Origin: Tribonema minus
Lineage: Eukaryota; Sar; Xanthophyceae; Tribonematales; Tribonemataceae
Direction of reading: 5' to 3'
Assembly (NCBI GenBank): GCA_017506865.1
Contig: JAFCMP010000124.1
Coordinates: forward strand, 62,001-126,000
DNA: 64,000 bases
Part shown: piece after piece, positions 35,001 through 45,800 of the stretch
Position numbering within the stretch: position 1 is the stretch's first letter
Layout of the letters: each line of letters opens with the position of its first letter
The notes under the pieces: generated by a model
Databases searched by the model: none
What the model was told of the DNA's origin: nothing
The model's input: only the letters and a program-made list of their open reading frames with translations
Translations under genes and position numbers: made by a program

Positions 35001-38000
35001 CTACATGCCATACGTACATACCAGTGTCTTGAGTCAGTGCTCAATCTGCAGCTGGCAGTCACTATCCTGTACTTTTCACACCATCACATAGTACTTGTGC
35101 ATTACACCAACGGCTGTACTCACCTTGCAGCTGCTTTTCTGCGTTCGCAGCAGTACATCTCATTACCACAAACATATTTACGTGCATACTGCCTGCCCTT
35201 GCACAGACAATACATCGTGCCTTACTTGGTTTGCTGTGCAGAATGGAGCCTGCTGCACTTCAAATGCAATTGCTACCATGCACACCAAGTTCTTGCTACA
35301 GGCATGAGCTGCCTGTCTTCACCCAACAATACGTCTGTTTTCTCGGTATGCTGCACAGGTTGGAGTTTGCTGCGGTCCATCTTTTCAGAGGTGCTAGCGG
35401 GCGATGCCTGGCTGCGTCTATGGGACCACATTTTCGCGGCAGCACACGATCCGCAGCTGCTCAACACGGCAGTGGTGGCGTTTGCCATTGCCAACCGCGA
35501 CTCTCTGCTGGCTGCCAGGAGCCGTGCTGATGTTGAAGCGTTCTACCACAGCCAGCAGGTGCCAGGTTCAAGTAGATTACTTCACGTGATGAAGTGAATT
35601 CATGGTCTTGTTCGTGGATTTTTGGGCGAGCTCATGCCTCGGATGGACTGCCATGAAGCACTCTGGAGTGCCACGACAGTTTGCATCAACTACGCTGGTA
35701 GCTTTCTACAACGCAGGCACATGAATCCCACGCAAACTGCCTGTGCCCACTGTATTCAGAATAACAGTGTCATGTCAACTGCACTTGCATCCCCCTATTC
35801 ATGTCCATTTCCGTAGGACTGGTGCATATCAGGTGGTTTTTGGATGCCATTGGTATACAATGATTGGTCACTTTGATACCAACCCAGCACACCACCCTAG
35901 GATCCGTGGTGAAGACTTGTACCATAGGTGCTGTAGCAATACTGGAGCTGGACAATACGCACAATCGTCCCACACTATGCAGACACCAAGACAAATGCAC
36001 AACACAAAACGACTGCCAATACCATGTCAAAGCCTTCAAATTGATCCTTCAATGACCGTTTTCCCTAGCCCTATTCCACCCCCAGCGCACTGCTAATCCA
36101 AAACTCCAACCCCTGCTACCCCCCCCCTCCCCCCCCTTCCCCAGGGCACCGCGAGCATCGACATCATCATCGCACTCATGCACAGGCTGCACGCCATCAG
36201 CAAAGCAGACGCGTCATCACAGCCACAACGACATTCCGACGCGGCGACAGCGGCAGCAGTTTCAGACGCTGCAGCTGCACAGCGCTCAGTAGCGCTGCTG
36301 CTGCAGCGCTCACCACAGTCGGCGTTCCCCCTGCCTAAGGGGGGGTACCCCGCCTTTGAGGGGTATCCGCAGTTTGTGCTGGACTGGCAGCTGGAAGAGC
36401 GACGGCGCGTGGCTGGGGAGGTGGGGGCTCTTGCGGAGAGGCGCGCGCTTGCTGAGCAACTGCGCGATAGGACCAGGGCGCTGGAAAGAGAAGAAGAAGA
36501 GGCAAAGGTAGGGGTACAGAGGGTGATAAAGGCATAGTGTAGATGACTGGGGGTACATGTAAGCATTAGAGGGTATTGCTGAGCAGGGGGTACCTGTAAG
36601 CATTAGAGGGTATTGCTGAGCAGCTGGGCGAGAGGACTAGGGCGCTGGAGAGAGAGGAGGAGGAGTCAAAGGTTGAAGTACAAAACATAGGTATAGGTAT
36701 AGGTATGTATGGAAGATGAGGCAACTGTAAGTGTAGGGCCTTGCTGAGCAACTGCGCGATAGGACAGGGCGCTGGAGAGAGAGGAGGAGGAGGCAAAGGT
36801 AGGTGTTGTGTGAAAGGTATAGGTATCGGCATGTATGCGTAGCAAGGGTGTTGCTGAGCAGCTGCGCGACAGGACGAAGGTGCTGGAGGGAGGAGAGGAG
36901 GAGGCAAAGGTAGGTATAGGTAAATCAAAATTGCTCTGATCTTGTATATTGTTGACAAAATCATTTGCAAATATGCGAGGAATGCAGCCAATGTGAGCGG
37001 GCGTATTAAGGGTCTTTAAACGCACAGTTTTCGATTCTGTCACATGTACAGAATAAGCCGCCAGTATTGGTGATGCTGCCTTGCACTCTTGCGCTCGACA
37101 GCAAGACCCTTGAACTCCTGAACACATCAATCGAACCTCCCGCACATGCATCAACCCACAGGCGCAGCAGATGCAGCAGGCCATCGCGGAGCGCGCCCTT
37201 CTGGACAGGACCCTGCGCGAGCAGGCCGCTCTTGCTGAGCAACGCCGCAAAATAGATGACATCACCGCCGAGCACAGGCTCGCACACATCGCGGCGCTAG
37301 AGGCGGCAGCGCAGCGCGAGCGCGCAGCAGCGGAGGCGCGCAGCGCAGTGCTCAGCGACAGAGCGGCGGCGGCGGCAGCGGCGCAGCGCGCGGCGGCGCG
37401 GTACGCGCTGCAGCAGCGGCGGCGCGATGCGCAGCTCGCGCAGCTGGAGCGGCTCGCGGCGCTGCGGCTGGCCGGCGCGCGGCTGCAGCAGGCCGGAGTT
37501 GAAGATGTGAACTTCAATAGTGGCGGTGGCAGCGAGCAGCGGCTGCAGGCGCTGCGGGCGGAGGCGCAAGCGCAGGCGCGGTCGGAGCTGGCTGCTGCCG
37601 GCAGCGTCAGCCCCCCTGACCCGCCCCTTGAGACGGACGATGGCGGTGCTACTTCAGGGGACCCCCCTGTGCCTGTTGTTGCGGAGGCCATGCACCCCCT
37701 GTCTGCAGACGACAGGAACAGCAGCGCTGCGCGGGAGCTGCCGATGGCGCAGCAGCAGCAGCAGCAGCAGCAGGCACGTGAGTTTGATGGTGGCGCCTTT
37801 GATGAGTTTCTATTGACACCTCCGCCACTATTTTCGCCAGCGTCGAAGGGTCTGTCTGGCATGCGCTATCAGCGCAACCCGCACATCAACGGCGGCGACA
37901 GCAGCAGTGGCAGCAGCGGCGCAGGCAGCGGCGGCAACAGCCTTGATGTTGCTGTATTTGAGACAGGGGATGGGGCAGAGGGGTCGCTGAGCTGCTATGA

Positions 38001-38088
38001 TTCGCATGGCACATGGTCCGGTGCGCTTGCTCGGACATCGCTGCAGCAGGTCAGAGCGGAGCCTGCCGCAGCGCGGACGCAGCAGTGA
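29071..38088 (+). CDS. TBC1D31: TBC1D31 (WDR67) homologue, WD repeats plus TBC domain plus coiled coil
   Basis: Seven exons close in frame to 1066 residues: 29071-30008, 31181-31333, 32076-32174, 33493-34013, 35359-35558, 36145-36507, 37162-38088. In animals TBC1D31 is a centriolar-satellite protein promoting ciliogenesis. WD-like beta repeats occupy about residues 70-390 (DGATLAFANARGYITTV, GHHKEAVQSISYSAHDNLLL). The TBC region, about 425-635, matches the family (LAWRLLLSLPRNRAAFAALT, LAHWSPVFGEAENVPAVVFP, LLRSIFSEVLAGDAWLRLWD). The typical catalytic IxxDxxR and YxQ motifs are not visible, as expected for this probably GAP-inactive branch. The diagnostic KGGYPAFEGYPQFVLDW at about 697 is followed by a coiled coil and an Ala/Gly/Gln-rich tail. 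The start is the first ATG of the frame; an upstream exon cannot be excluded. Confidence 0.9.
33165..33492 (+). repeat. acceptor-side copies of TBC1D31 exon 4
   Basis: Two copies of cacaggcctgc plus the exon 4 start (caacccgacaacaa..cccccgcgctcg) lie upstream of the true acceptor; AG ends at 33174, 33344 and 33492 (true). Spacings are 170 and 148 bp. A more decayed match lies near 32868-32900. Inside the first copy the piece gacctccgagcgctgctgcg is itself doubled. Confidence 0.93.
35215..35275 (+). repeat. possible decayed acceptor copy of TBC1D31 exon 5
   Basis: ttgctgtgcagaatggagcc followed by tgctgcac resembles the true exon 5 acceptor region ctgcacaggttggagtttgc at 35351. The match is weak, so this may be chance. 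Confidence 0.4.
36440..36915 (+). repeat. donor-side copies of TBC1D31 exon 6
   Basis: The exon 6 end (gctgagcaactgcgcgatag through gaggcaaag) and donor at 36508 are followed by three long copies with GT at 36672, 36799 and 36910 and by one truncated copy near 36568-36588. Copies keep the donor gtagg or gttga but have small deletions that break the frame. Confidence 0.94.
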
Positions 38089-39126
38089 TCAGCACTGTTT
38101 GCTGCATATATGTAGGTGCGTGTGCTGGTGAAGTCGCTGTTTGAGTGAGCTTCCTGCTGTGTGTGAGTAGCGTGTGTGCAACGCCAGTGAGTGTAGCGTC
38201 TGCTACTGCGTTTGTCGTCATGCTGATCAGATGATCATCATCACCATCTGGTCATAGCTACATTTATCGTCATGATGATGGCACTTCATCGTTGCCAACT
38301 GACCAAACGCGTCAATGCACCATGAACCCGTCCAGCGATCCCGCGTGTTGGAACCTCTGCGGCCTCTTGCTCCGTCGTGTGTGTGCCTGAATTGTATGGT
38401 TTTCTTTCTTCGCTGCGTTGGTCAACGTGCAAAAGTGTACTGCAGGGTATGCAAACCAATGATTGCTGCACTTCCTTGCCATATTTTTGACCATTGTTCC
38501 GCAGCTGCTGAATTGGGTATCTGGACCCTAGTCCCAACTAAGCAATGTTGAACTTCCTGCTCACCATATGCTTGATCTACAAGTCTGCCATTCTGAATGT
38601 AAGGATGGCTTGCGGTAGCTGCCCCCGACCAGCTACGTCCCATTCGTCTAGATGGCTTGCCAACAGAACAGCAACTACTTCGGAAAAATATTTATTGATG
38701 AGTTGCTGACCGCAGTGCACAATATGCACATGTCCATGTGATGATGAGTATTTGTGCACATAGGATGCTGAGGCTGTCAAATGCCAGGACTGCCTTGCAC
38801 GCATGATCCAATGTGCAGTCCTTCGCGACAGGAATTTGTGCAAGGATCGGCAAGTGATTGCTGAATTTCACTTGCGCCTGTAACTTACGTTGAACGCTTG
38901 CCTTTTACATTTTCTAGGGCCGGCGCCTGAACAAAACCCCTTGCGCCAAAGCGGTTGCGCCACTTAGTAGCGCCCGATGGCGGCCCACGTGACTCGTGGA
39001 GCCACTGGCGATACTCATACATACATACATGGCGCGCCAGCCGCACATGCGGCTGCTAACTGGGCCTCGATTGGGCCTCAGACCCCGCGAGCTGACTTCC
39101 ATTGCTTCAATATTGCGCAACAGGTG
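38089..39126. other. intergenic, no firm gene
   Basis: Just after the TBC1D31 stop there is a low-complexity patch of atgatcatcatcacc (38226-38290). Minus-strand frames at 38286-38843 might be decayed downstream parts of the P-loop fragment to the right, but I cannot align them with confidence. Confidence 0.4.
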
Positions 39127-39606
39127 TCGATGACCATGATTCTGGATGGTTGATCTTGAAGATTCTGCTGCTGGTGCTGCTGCTGCTGCCGCTGCCGCAT
39201 GTCCAGTTTAACTTTGACGGCCTCTGCAACTTCCAGTGACGATTTTGCTAATGACTTCCTGCAGTAGCTCAAATTGGAATGTTGCCAGGAACGAAGCGGC
39301 TGCGGCGGCAAGTGAGAGCTGGCGATGGGCAGGCAGGCCATTGAAAAGAGCAGACACTGCTTTCTGAGCAAATGCTCTGGCAAATGGCGACAACATCTGA
39401 ACAAACGCTCCACGGAGGCCCATGCAGCATGCACTGTTGCCATCCTGTCTTTTGGTGCCCTGGGACAGGCCCTAACTGCACAATGTCATCCACTAGACGG
39501 GACTTGCCGCAATTCGCTGGCCCCAATGTCACTTTCAGCGACACACACCAGTCTGGCTCTTGTCTGAGAAGGTCTGACAAGCCGTTGCGCTCTCAGATGA
39601 AAAGCA
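39127..39606 (-). pseudogene. decayed P-loop ATPase-like fragment
   Basis: Three overlapping minus-strand frames give consecutive pieces of what looks like one ATPase. First comes a Walker A region (VTLGPANCGKSRLVDDIV, about 39466-39580). Next is a helical segment (QLSLAAAAASFLATFQFELL, about 39230-39410). Last is a Walker-B-like region where family members usually have IDEAN but here VIDTCC is found (about 39128-39160). The pieces change frame twice without convincing splice sites, so a decayed gene or a fragment is more likely than an intact one. The order is typical of archaeal-type ATPase domains (STAND/ATPase_2-like). Family assignment is tentative. Confidence 0.35.
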
Positions 39607-39643
39607 TCAACCGCAGCATATGCGCTGCTCTCTCGCTCGCCCG

Positions 39644-39663
39644 CCCCCCCCCCCCCCCCCCCC
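39644..39663 (+). repeat. poly-C tract
   Basis: A run of about 20 cytosines follows ctcgctcgcccgc and is followed by ggtatttattc and a short G run. No gene boundary is evident here. Confidence 0.9.
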
Positions 39664-39926
39664 GGTATTTATTCTTTTGGGGGGACAGCTAGTTACGTCC
39701 AGGGGGCAGCTGCTGCTGATGTGAGGAGAGTGGTGACGCAGGAACGACTAACGATAAATAACAACTAAAGAGCTGCAGCAATTGAGAAAACGCCAACGGG
39801 CTTCATGCGCGGGTTCTTAGCGCACGCCAACTTCAAGTTTCCCAGGATCGTTTCAGAATTCTGTAACAGTTCACCTCGTCGTGAAGCTTTCTCTGCAAAC
39901 CGATGGAGGGGTTGCGCGGTTGAAAT

Positions 39927-42131
39927 ATGCGTACTTCGCAGGAGCAGCACGAGACTGAGCGGTTCCGCGATTTTGACAGGCAGTTGCGAAAGCCTCTACT
40001 ACGCTCGCATCCTTCCCAACTGGCTCGCACCGAAGGAAAGCCTTCCACCAAGTATCCCAAAACCTACCTCGTGGCGAGTCGGCGACAGCAGTGCCAGCTA
40101 CAGCAGCAACTCAGGCGCGACAGTGCAAGAACCGCACTCCCAGAGAGCTTGCAAGCGTTGTTGCAGCGACAACGCAGCAATGGAAAGTGGGATCCATGTG
40201 ATGAGATCACTCAGTTGACGAATTGCTGCAGGCTCCAACCTCCTGAAGGCTACTCATATGACTGGAGATGGGCCACGGCTCTCGCCTGTGTCGTATTAAA
40301 ACGCCATCCGCAGTATTTTGAGCAGCTACAAGAAGCCTACGACAGGGCAGTGCAATGGTTAGAAGGGCACCAACTACCGCTCGCAGAGGCGCACAGGCGG
40401 CTGCCACCAACCGACTCGGAGCTTTACTACACAATACCCACAGGTGCCATAGAGAAAGGGAACTGGCGAGAGTGGACGCAACTCCTGCTCGACACCAGCG
40501 GCTATACAGGGTTCACAGCCAAGGAGGACGCGATCGATGGCATGCCAGAACCGCGCCGCAAACGATTGCCAGGCATCGTCATAGACCCAGCAGCCGCGGA
40601 CCGTGAGCAGCTGCAAGGGTTAAAGCTGGAGCTCCTCGATGCCAAATGTAAGGTACAGCACAGCTTTCACAAGGGAGAGCGCGTGGAGTGCCGGTGGCGC
40701 AGGCGCGACAGGCTCTGCCGGCCGCAGCTAGAGCGCTCGTGGCACACCGCAGTGGTGACTCGCACGTACGAAGACGGCAGCGCGGATGTCACTTTTGACG
40801 AGCTGCGCTGGGAGGGCGAGGCGGAGCGGCGTGTTGCCAACTGCCACCTGCGCAAATGCTGCGATAGTCGCGGCGTCGGCGCTGCCGGCAGCCGCGGCAG
40901 CAGCAGCGCAGCAGCCTCGCGCAGCAGTCACGGCGACGCTCGCGGCGCAGCGGTGGCGGCGTCGAAACGGCAACCGCAACAACACACGACGCTCGGCGCA
41001 GAGACTCAAGAGGTCTTCAGCAGCGCCGCATCAGTGCTCAGGCACAGCTGGAGCGCGCCGCTGACCCTGCAGCAGGAGCTCGCGCGGCTGCAGCACGTGC
41101 GGCAGCGGCGGGCGCGGCCGCGGCCGGAGTTCCAGGTGCGCAGCGCCGCTGCCGCGGCCAGTGCAGCAGGGCGGCAGCGGTCGCAGCGCTGCCACTCCCC
41201 TGAGCGCAAAAGCAGGAGGGCAAAGGCCGATCCGCCGCCGCCGACAACCCTGCTGCAGCTTAGTGCCTGCGGCACGCAGCAAGACAGCGGCGGCGGCGGC
41301 GGCGGCGGCGGCGATGATGGCGGCGCTGCGCTGGCGGAGGCGGAGGGGCGCGCGGTGTCGGCCATCCTGGCGTACGAGAGCTGCCTCTCGGCGGTGCGCG
41401 AGTGCCTGGCGGAGACGCTAGCGGCCGCAAGCGCGCCGCCGCCGCAGTCGTACACGGCGCAGGCGGCGCGCTTCGAGCGGCTGCGCGCGATGCTCGGCGC
41501 CGGCCACACCGCTCAACCGGGGCACAGCGACTGGCGCCAGCGCGACGCCCCCGGGCTGCTGCTAGCGACGGTCGCGGCGGTGGAGGCGGTGGACGCGTGG
41601 GCGCGCGTGGCAGCGCTCAGTAGCGGCGGCGCGCGCGCGAAGCCGCTGTGCTGGGGCGGGCGCCCCTTTTTGCTGGGCGTTCCGGGGCACCTGGACGCGC
41701 TGAGCGCTGCTGCGGCACGCCGGCTGCGCGATTTCTACGGCCACGACTTTCCAACACGGCGCAACCCGTTCTGCCTGTGCGCTGCACTGCCCGCTTGCGG
41801 CAGCGACGGCGGCGGCAGCGGCGGCGGCGGCGGCGGCAGCAGCATGAGTAGCAGCGGCGACGGCGGTGCAGGCAAAGACATAGGCAGCGGTGAGGGCGCT
41901 GGCTTTAGCAGCAGCAGCAGAAGCAGCGTGCAACCTGAGGCAGCAGCGCTCACTGACGAGGACAAAATCATGTGGCGGCGGCAGCAGAAGGTGCCGCCGT
42001 GGTGGCCGTGTGCGGGATTAGAGCTGTCGCTGTTTGCGCGCGCGCGGCGCTGCGAGTGCGTGCTGCTGCGCGAGGAGGCGCTTTTTCCGCACTGGCTTGA
42101 ATCGCTGCGCAGCGAAGATTCAGGGCGCTAG
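39927..42131 (+). CDS. VWA5-type C-terminal module plus Tudor-like segment, intronless
   Basis: A single 734-residue open frame. Residues about 71-146 (LPESLQALLQRQRSNGKW, then WRWATALACVVL and AVQWLEG) match the helical C-terminal module of von Willebrand factor A domain-containing protein 5 proteins. Residues about 249-310 (KGERVECRWRRR, SWHTAVVTRTYEDGSADVTF) look Tudor/Agenet-like. A long Ala/Gly/Ser/Arg-rich linker follows, then a globular C-terminus with KPLCWGGRPFLLGVPGHLD and WWPCAGLELSLFARARRCEC. There is no VWA domain itself. The ATG at 39927 is the first in frame, but tacttcgcag just inside it could be an acceptor, so upstream exons may be missing. Lack of introns is unusual for this region. 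Confidence 0.7.
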   Translation: MRTSQEQHETERFRDFDRQLRKPLLRSHPSQLARTEGKPSTKYPKTYLVASRRQQCQLQQQLRRDSARTALPESLQALLQRQRSNGKWDPCDEITQLTNCCRLQPPEGYSYDWRWATALACVVLKRHPQYFEQLQEAYDRAVQWLEGHQLPLAEAHRRLPPTDSELYYTIPTGAIEKGNWREWTQLLLDTSGYTGFTAKEDAIDGMPEPRRKRLPGIVIDPAAADREQLQGLKLELLDAKCKVQHSFHKGERVECRWRRRDRLCRPQLERSWHTAVVTRTYEDGSADVTFDELRWEGEAERRVANCHLRKCCDSRGVGAAGSRGSSSAAASRSSHGDARGAAVAASKRQPQQHTTLGAETQEVFSSAASVLRHSWSAPLTLQQELARLQHVRQRRARPRPEFQVRSAAAAASAAGRQRSQRCHSPERKSRRAKADPPPPTTLLQLSACGTQQDSGGGGGGGGDDGGAALAEAEGRAVSAILAYESCLSAVRECLAETLAAASAPPPQSYTAQAARFERLRAMLGAGHTAQPGHSDWRQRDAPGLLLATVAAVEAVDAWARVAALSSGGARAKPLCWGGRPFLLGVPGHLDALSAAAARRLRDFYGHDFPTRRNPFCLCAALPACGSDGGGSGGGGGGSSMSSSGDGGAGKDIGSGEGAGFSSSSRSSVQPEAAALTDEDKIMWRRQQKVPPWWPCAGLELSLFARARRCECVLLREEALFPHWLESLRSEDSGR

Positions 42132-42831
42132 CTAGACGCTTCATCAACACATTTGGACACAAAATGTACGACCCTTGTTTGAGCACCATCTCGAGCTTGA
42201 ACGATATTTTTGTCCGCTATCGGGCTCTGTGTCTGCACCACGTGTGGTAGATACATGTTGTCATCGCGCCTGTACCAAATGACACGCATGGTTTTGGAGT
42301 ATATGTTGGTTCGGAGTCGGCTCCACTGCCAGGACACCGCTGTTGCCCCCAAAACAGCCATTGATTGGCGCTGTTCGCAGCCGCACACATAACTGTCCTG
42401 ACTGGTCATCACATGATGCAAAAGGTGTCCATCACGCCGGACGTCACTGCCAGATGCAAATGCAATGCGAAGCTCCTGAGCTGCACACACAAAGTCTCAA
42501 GCGGAAAAGTCTCAAGCGGGCTGTTGTCGTCAGGTCCTGAGGATGCCGAGCAGTCCCCGCCTTGTATGACAAGCGTAGAACAGAACATGCAGAGAAAGCT
42601 GCCAATATACATTGTTGCAGCATCCAGGACCGTCGACCGTCATAGAGAGAGCTTGCAATGCAACTAAGACCCACGCATAAGTTCAGGCCCATGAGCGAGG
42701 CAATCCACACATGGTCGCCAGCGAAAGCAAACGAGTTCACAACGAAGCGCAGTGCAACAGTACGCATCAGCACCGCAATAAAGTAGATTAAACATTGCAC
42801 ACTCCTGCAGTTGCTGCAGCGCTATCGCAGC
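42132..42831. other. convergent intergenic region
   Basis: This short segment separates the 3' ends of the intronless plus-strand gene and the minus-strand membrane-protein gene. A 118-codon minus frame at 42444-42800 is hydrophobic in places but follows directly after the stop of the latter gene and is more likely 3' UTR. Confidence 0.5.
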
Positions 42832-45800
42832 TCAGAAGACGTAGAAGTACCCCTGTGCACTTTCCCAGGCGGGATTAGGTGACGACTGCAGCCCCTCGAG
42901 TTCACTTGGTGACGCTTCTGTGAGCCTCTTGCAGTAGACGTAGACGCAGCGCCCAATGTAACTGTCGATGGCCAGGGGTATGATGGACCAGAACCCCGCT
43001 ACGAACAGCCGCCCCACGTCCGTCAGCACCTGTGTGAAGGGCAGCAGTTAGGGTTAGGGGAATTAGAAGTGATATTGGTGAGTATGGGCACGGATTGAGA
43101 CCACTTACAAAGAGTAGGTAGCAACGCCATAACTAAAGCCTGAGGGGGAGTGATAAGATTTGTGCTAGCTTAGGGTTAGCCTTGCTCTGCAGTCTCGGTG
43201 ACGTGCAATGGGTGGTTGTATCAGTGCTCACTCTAAACCATCACCAGCAACAGAGGCTTGTCGGTGCGGTGCATGCATCAACGGTGACGGCGTACATGAA
43301 GTATCTATCAGTACATGTCAACGGCCAACGATCCGGTTATGGATAGATGCGAGCGGTGAAGGAAAGACAACCATTGCCATAGAGGGGTGCAGTAGGTCAG
43401 ACAAAGGCATCAACAGAGGTGGCCACTGTGCTAGATACGCAATGGTAGCACATTGTTCACGCTTATATGCATATGCACGTACATCAAGTTCATGAAACTC
43501 TAGGCCACGCAGACATATCACTCAACGAGGAAGCTCGTGAGAATGAGGGCAAACGTTGAGCAGGGAAGCATGCGGGGCAGGGTTAGTCTAGGGCTACAAA
43601 GCCTGAACCTCACCCTCGCCCTAACCGTACCCCTAACCCTACTGCTAGTTGAACCCACACGTCCAGGCGCCAGTGCATAAATGCACGAGATGCGGTACCA
43701 CCAGCTGCTTCTACAGGGGCAGGGCCAGGACTAGGTTAGCTGTAGCGTCCATGATGCTACAGCCAATTCTATTTCAATGTATATATCACGCACCTTGATC
43801 ACGTAGTAGACGAGGTACCCCCTTGCTGAATGTATGTGGTAGTGCTTGGCACTGTAGTAGCCACACGCAGGCCCCCATGCAAGCGCAAGCATCACGCTGA
43901 ACAGGGAGACAACATATCAAGTACACAATGAGTACAGAACAAGTTCATGGGTACACAACACATATAAGTTCATCAATCAAAGAGGTTCTACTTCAAATCT
44001 CCACACATACTTGCCAAGGATTCTTAACCAGGACATCGGAGCAGAAGGATGAGTCGGTCTGTCACTGCGCAGATGAAAAATGTGGTGACGTCAGGTGAGC
44101 GTTGAGCATTTGGCATGCCTTTATTGAGCAGAGCAGAGCAGGGATTGTGCTGAGCGGTGACAACATGGCAAGGACACAACGAATACACAGGTTAACGAGT
44201 ACACGATAGGCTTAAGGCTTCTTCGCCTCGCTCAGTTTTAAGAATCATCAACAGACAACTTTCACACTGCATCACTGCGAAGCAGCGACAGCCAAGCGCC
44301 AGGTTCATTTGGTATGCATGAGAGTGCGGTCATTTGGCAAGGCAAGCATAGCGGTGTGCTTTGACACAAAACCATGACAAGTGCAGGTCAGGTGCTGCTT
44401 TTGCAGTTTCACGCAAGTAATCACCCCCGTTTCTGGCCAATGTTGGGATAATGCTACTGCGGAGCGCGATTCGCACAGCACAAGTCGCACGCCGCTGTTC
44501 AACACTTGAAGATGATGCTTCAAATTAGAGGGCGCGCCACTGAAGCTTTAGGACAAGTGCACACCAGGCAGCAGAGACGCGGCTATGCCACCAACACAAA
44601 GTCTTCGACATTACCCCCAGCACACAGACACACTGGGGTGGCAGTGCACAACAAGGCACAGCAGAAACTGCCCAATGCCCCAACTAGTGATCACCTCAAA
44701 TGCTTACGCAGCAGCCAGCATCAGTTTCACAAACAAGTGCAGATGCAAGAAGGGTACAAATTGCGACAGTGTTCAACCACCAACAGCGCTCACTCACATG
44801 AAGCAGCAGCCAGCATCAGTTTCACACACAGAAGCAGATGTACGGGTACCTAGTGTGGCAGTGCTCAAACAATAACAGCGCTAACTCACATGAAGAACAG
44901 CGGCCCCCAGAAGAAGACGGCGTTGAAGGTCAGCAGAATGGCGTCGATCATCGAAAGCACCTGGCAGCAGCAGGCGCATGTGAGCAGACGCGCTGATCAA
45001 TAAGAAGGTATGTTTATGCGTGCATATGTACCTATCCACCTGCACATATATCTACCTACCTGCAAATGACATTTGGGTTAGGGTACACAAAGGGGGGCAG
45101 GTATCGTGAGCAAATCCGTATGTCAAGTTGTACTCACGATTCATCAATGTCCATTCAGAATGCAACTTCACAAGGATGAGCTCTGCGTGGCTGCAGTATC
45201 ACGTCAACACAGCGATACCGCACGGATTGACACATGCAAAGGATGGGGTGGAGGGGTGGAGGAGGGAAGTAGACAAACGATAATCAAGGAGGTATCAGGG
45301 GGGCAGATATGGTATGCATGTACTTCGAAGTATATGGGTCACAGTCTTGGTTCATCCATGGCGAGACTTGATTGCAGCTACGTGCCCATTGCTGATACAG
45401 TCTGGCGCCTGCAACATTTACACTTGTCAATTGCCATACCACACTGCATGGCCTACAGTACAGTCAAAAGCACGACTAATGTCGGCTTGCTGTTGCTTTA
45501 GTGACCCTGATGTCTGCTTCTGAAAGCCGTAATGATTTGTGAAGCAACAAGACTATGTACTGACCACAGCTTGCCAGTTTGCCTCATTGCATGTTCAGTC
45601 ACATGTATTTTTTGATCCATATTCATGATCTCGAAGTGATGCTCGGCGATGTGAAACATACATTGGGAGGGTGTGGTCGAACCGGAGTTTTAACTCAAGA
45701 AGTTTGCACGGCCTGCATTGCTGAGCGATGATACTCCAGGGGATGTCACACTTCAAAGTTTGCCCAACTGCGGATTTACATATAGATTACTTTCACACCG

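Noticed and set aside
36666..37862. 398-codon antisense ORF opposite TBC1D31 exon 7
   Set aside because: Ser/Cys/Ala-rich shadow of the repetitive coiled-coil exon and of the junction copies.
42444..42800. 118-codon minus ORF with hydrophobic stretches
   Set aside because: It starts just after the stop of the membrane-protein gene on the same strand and has no family resemblance; likely 3' UTR.
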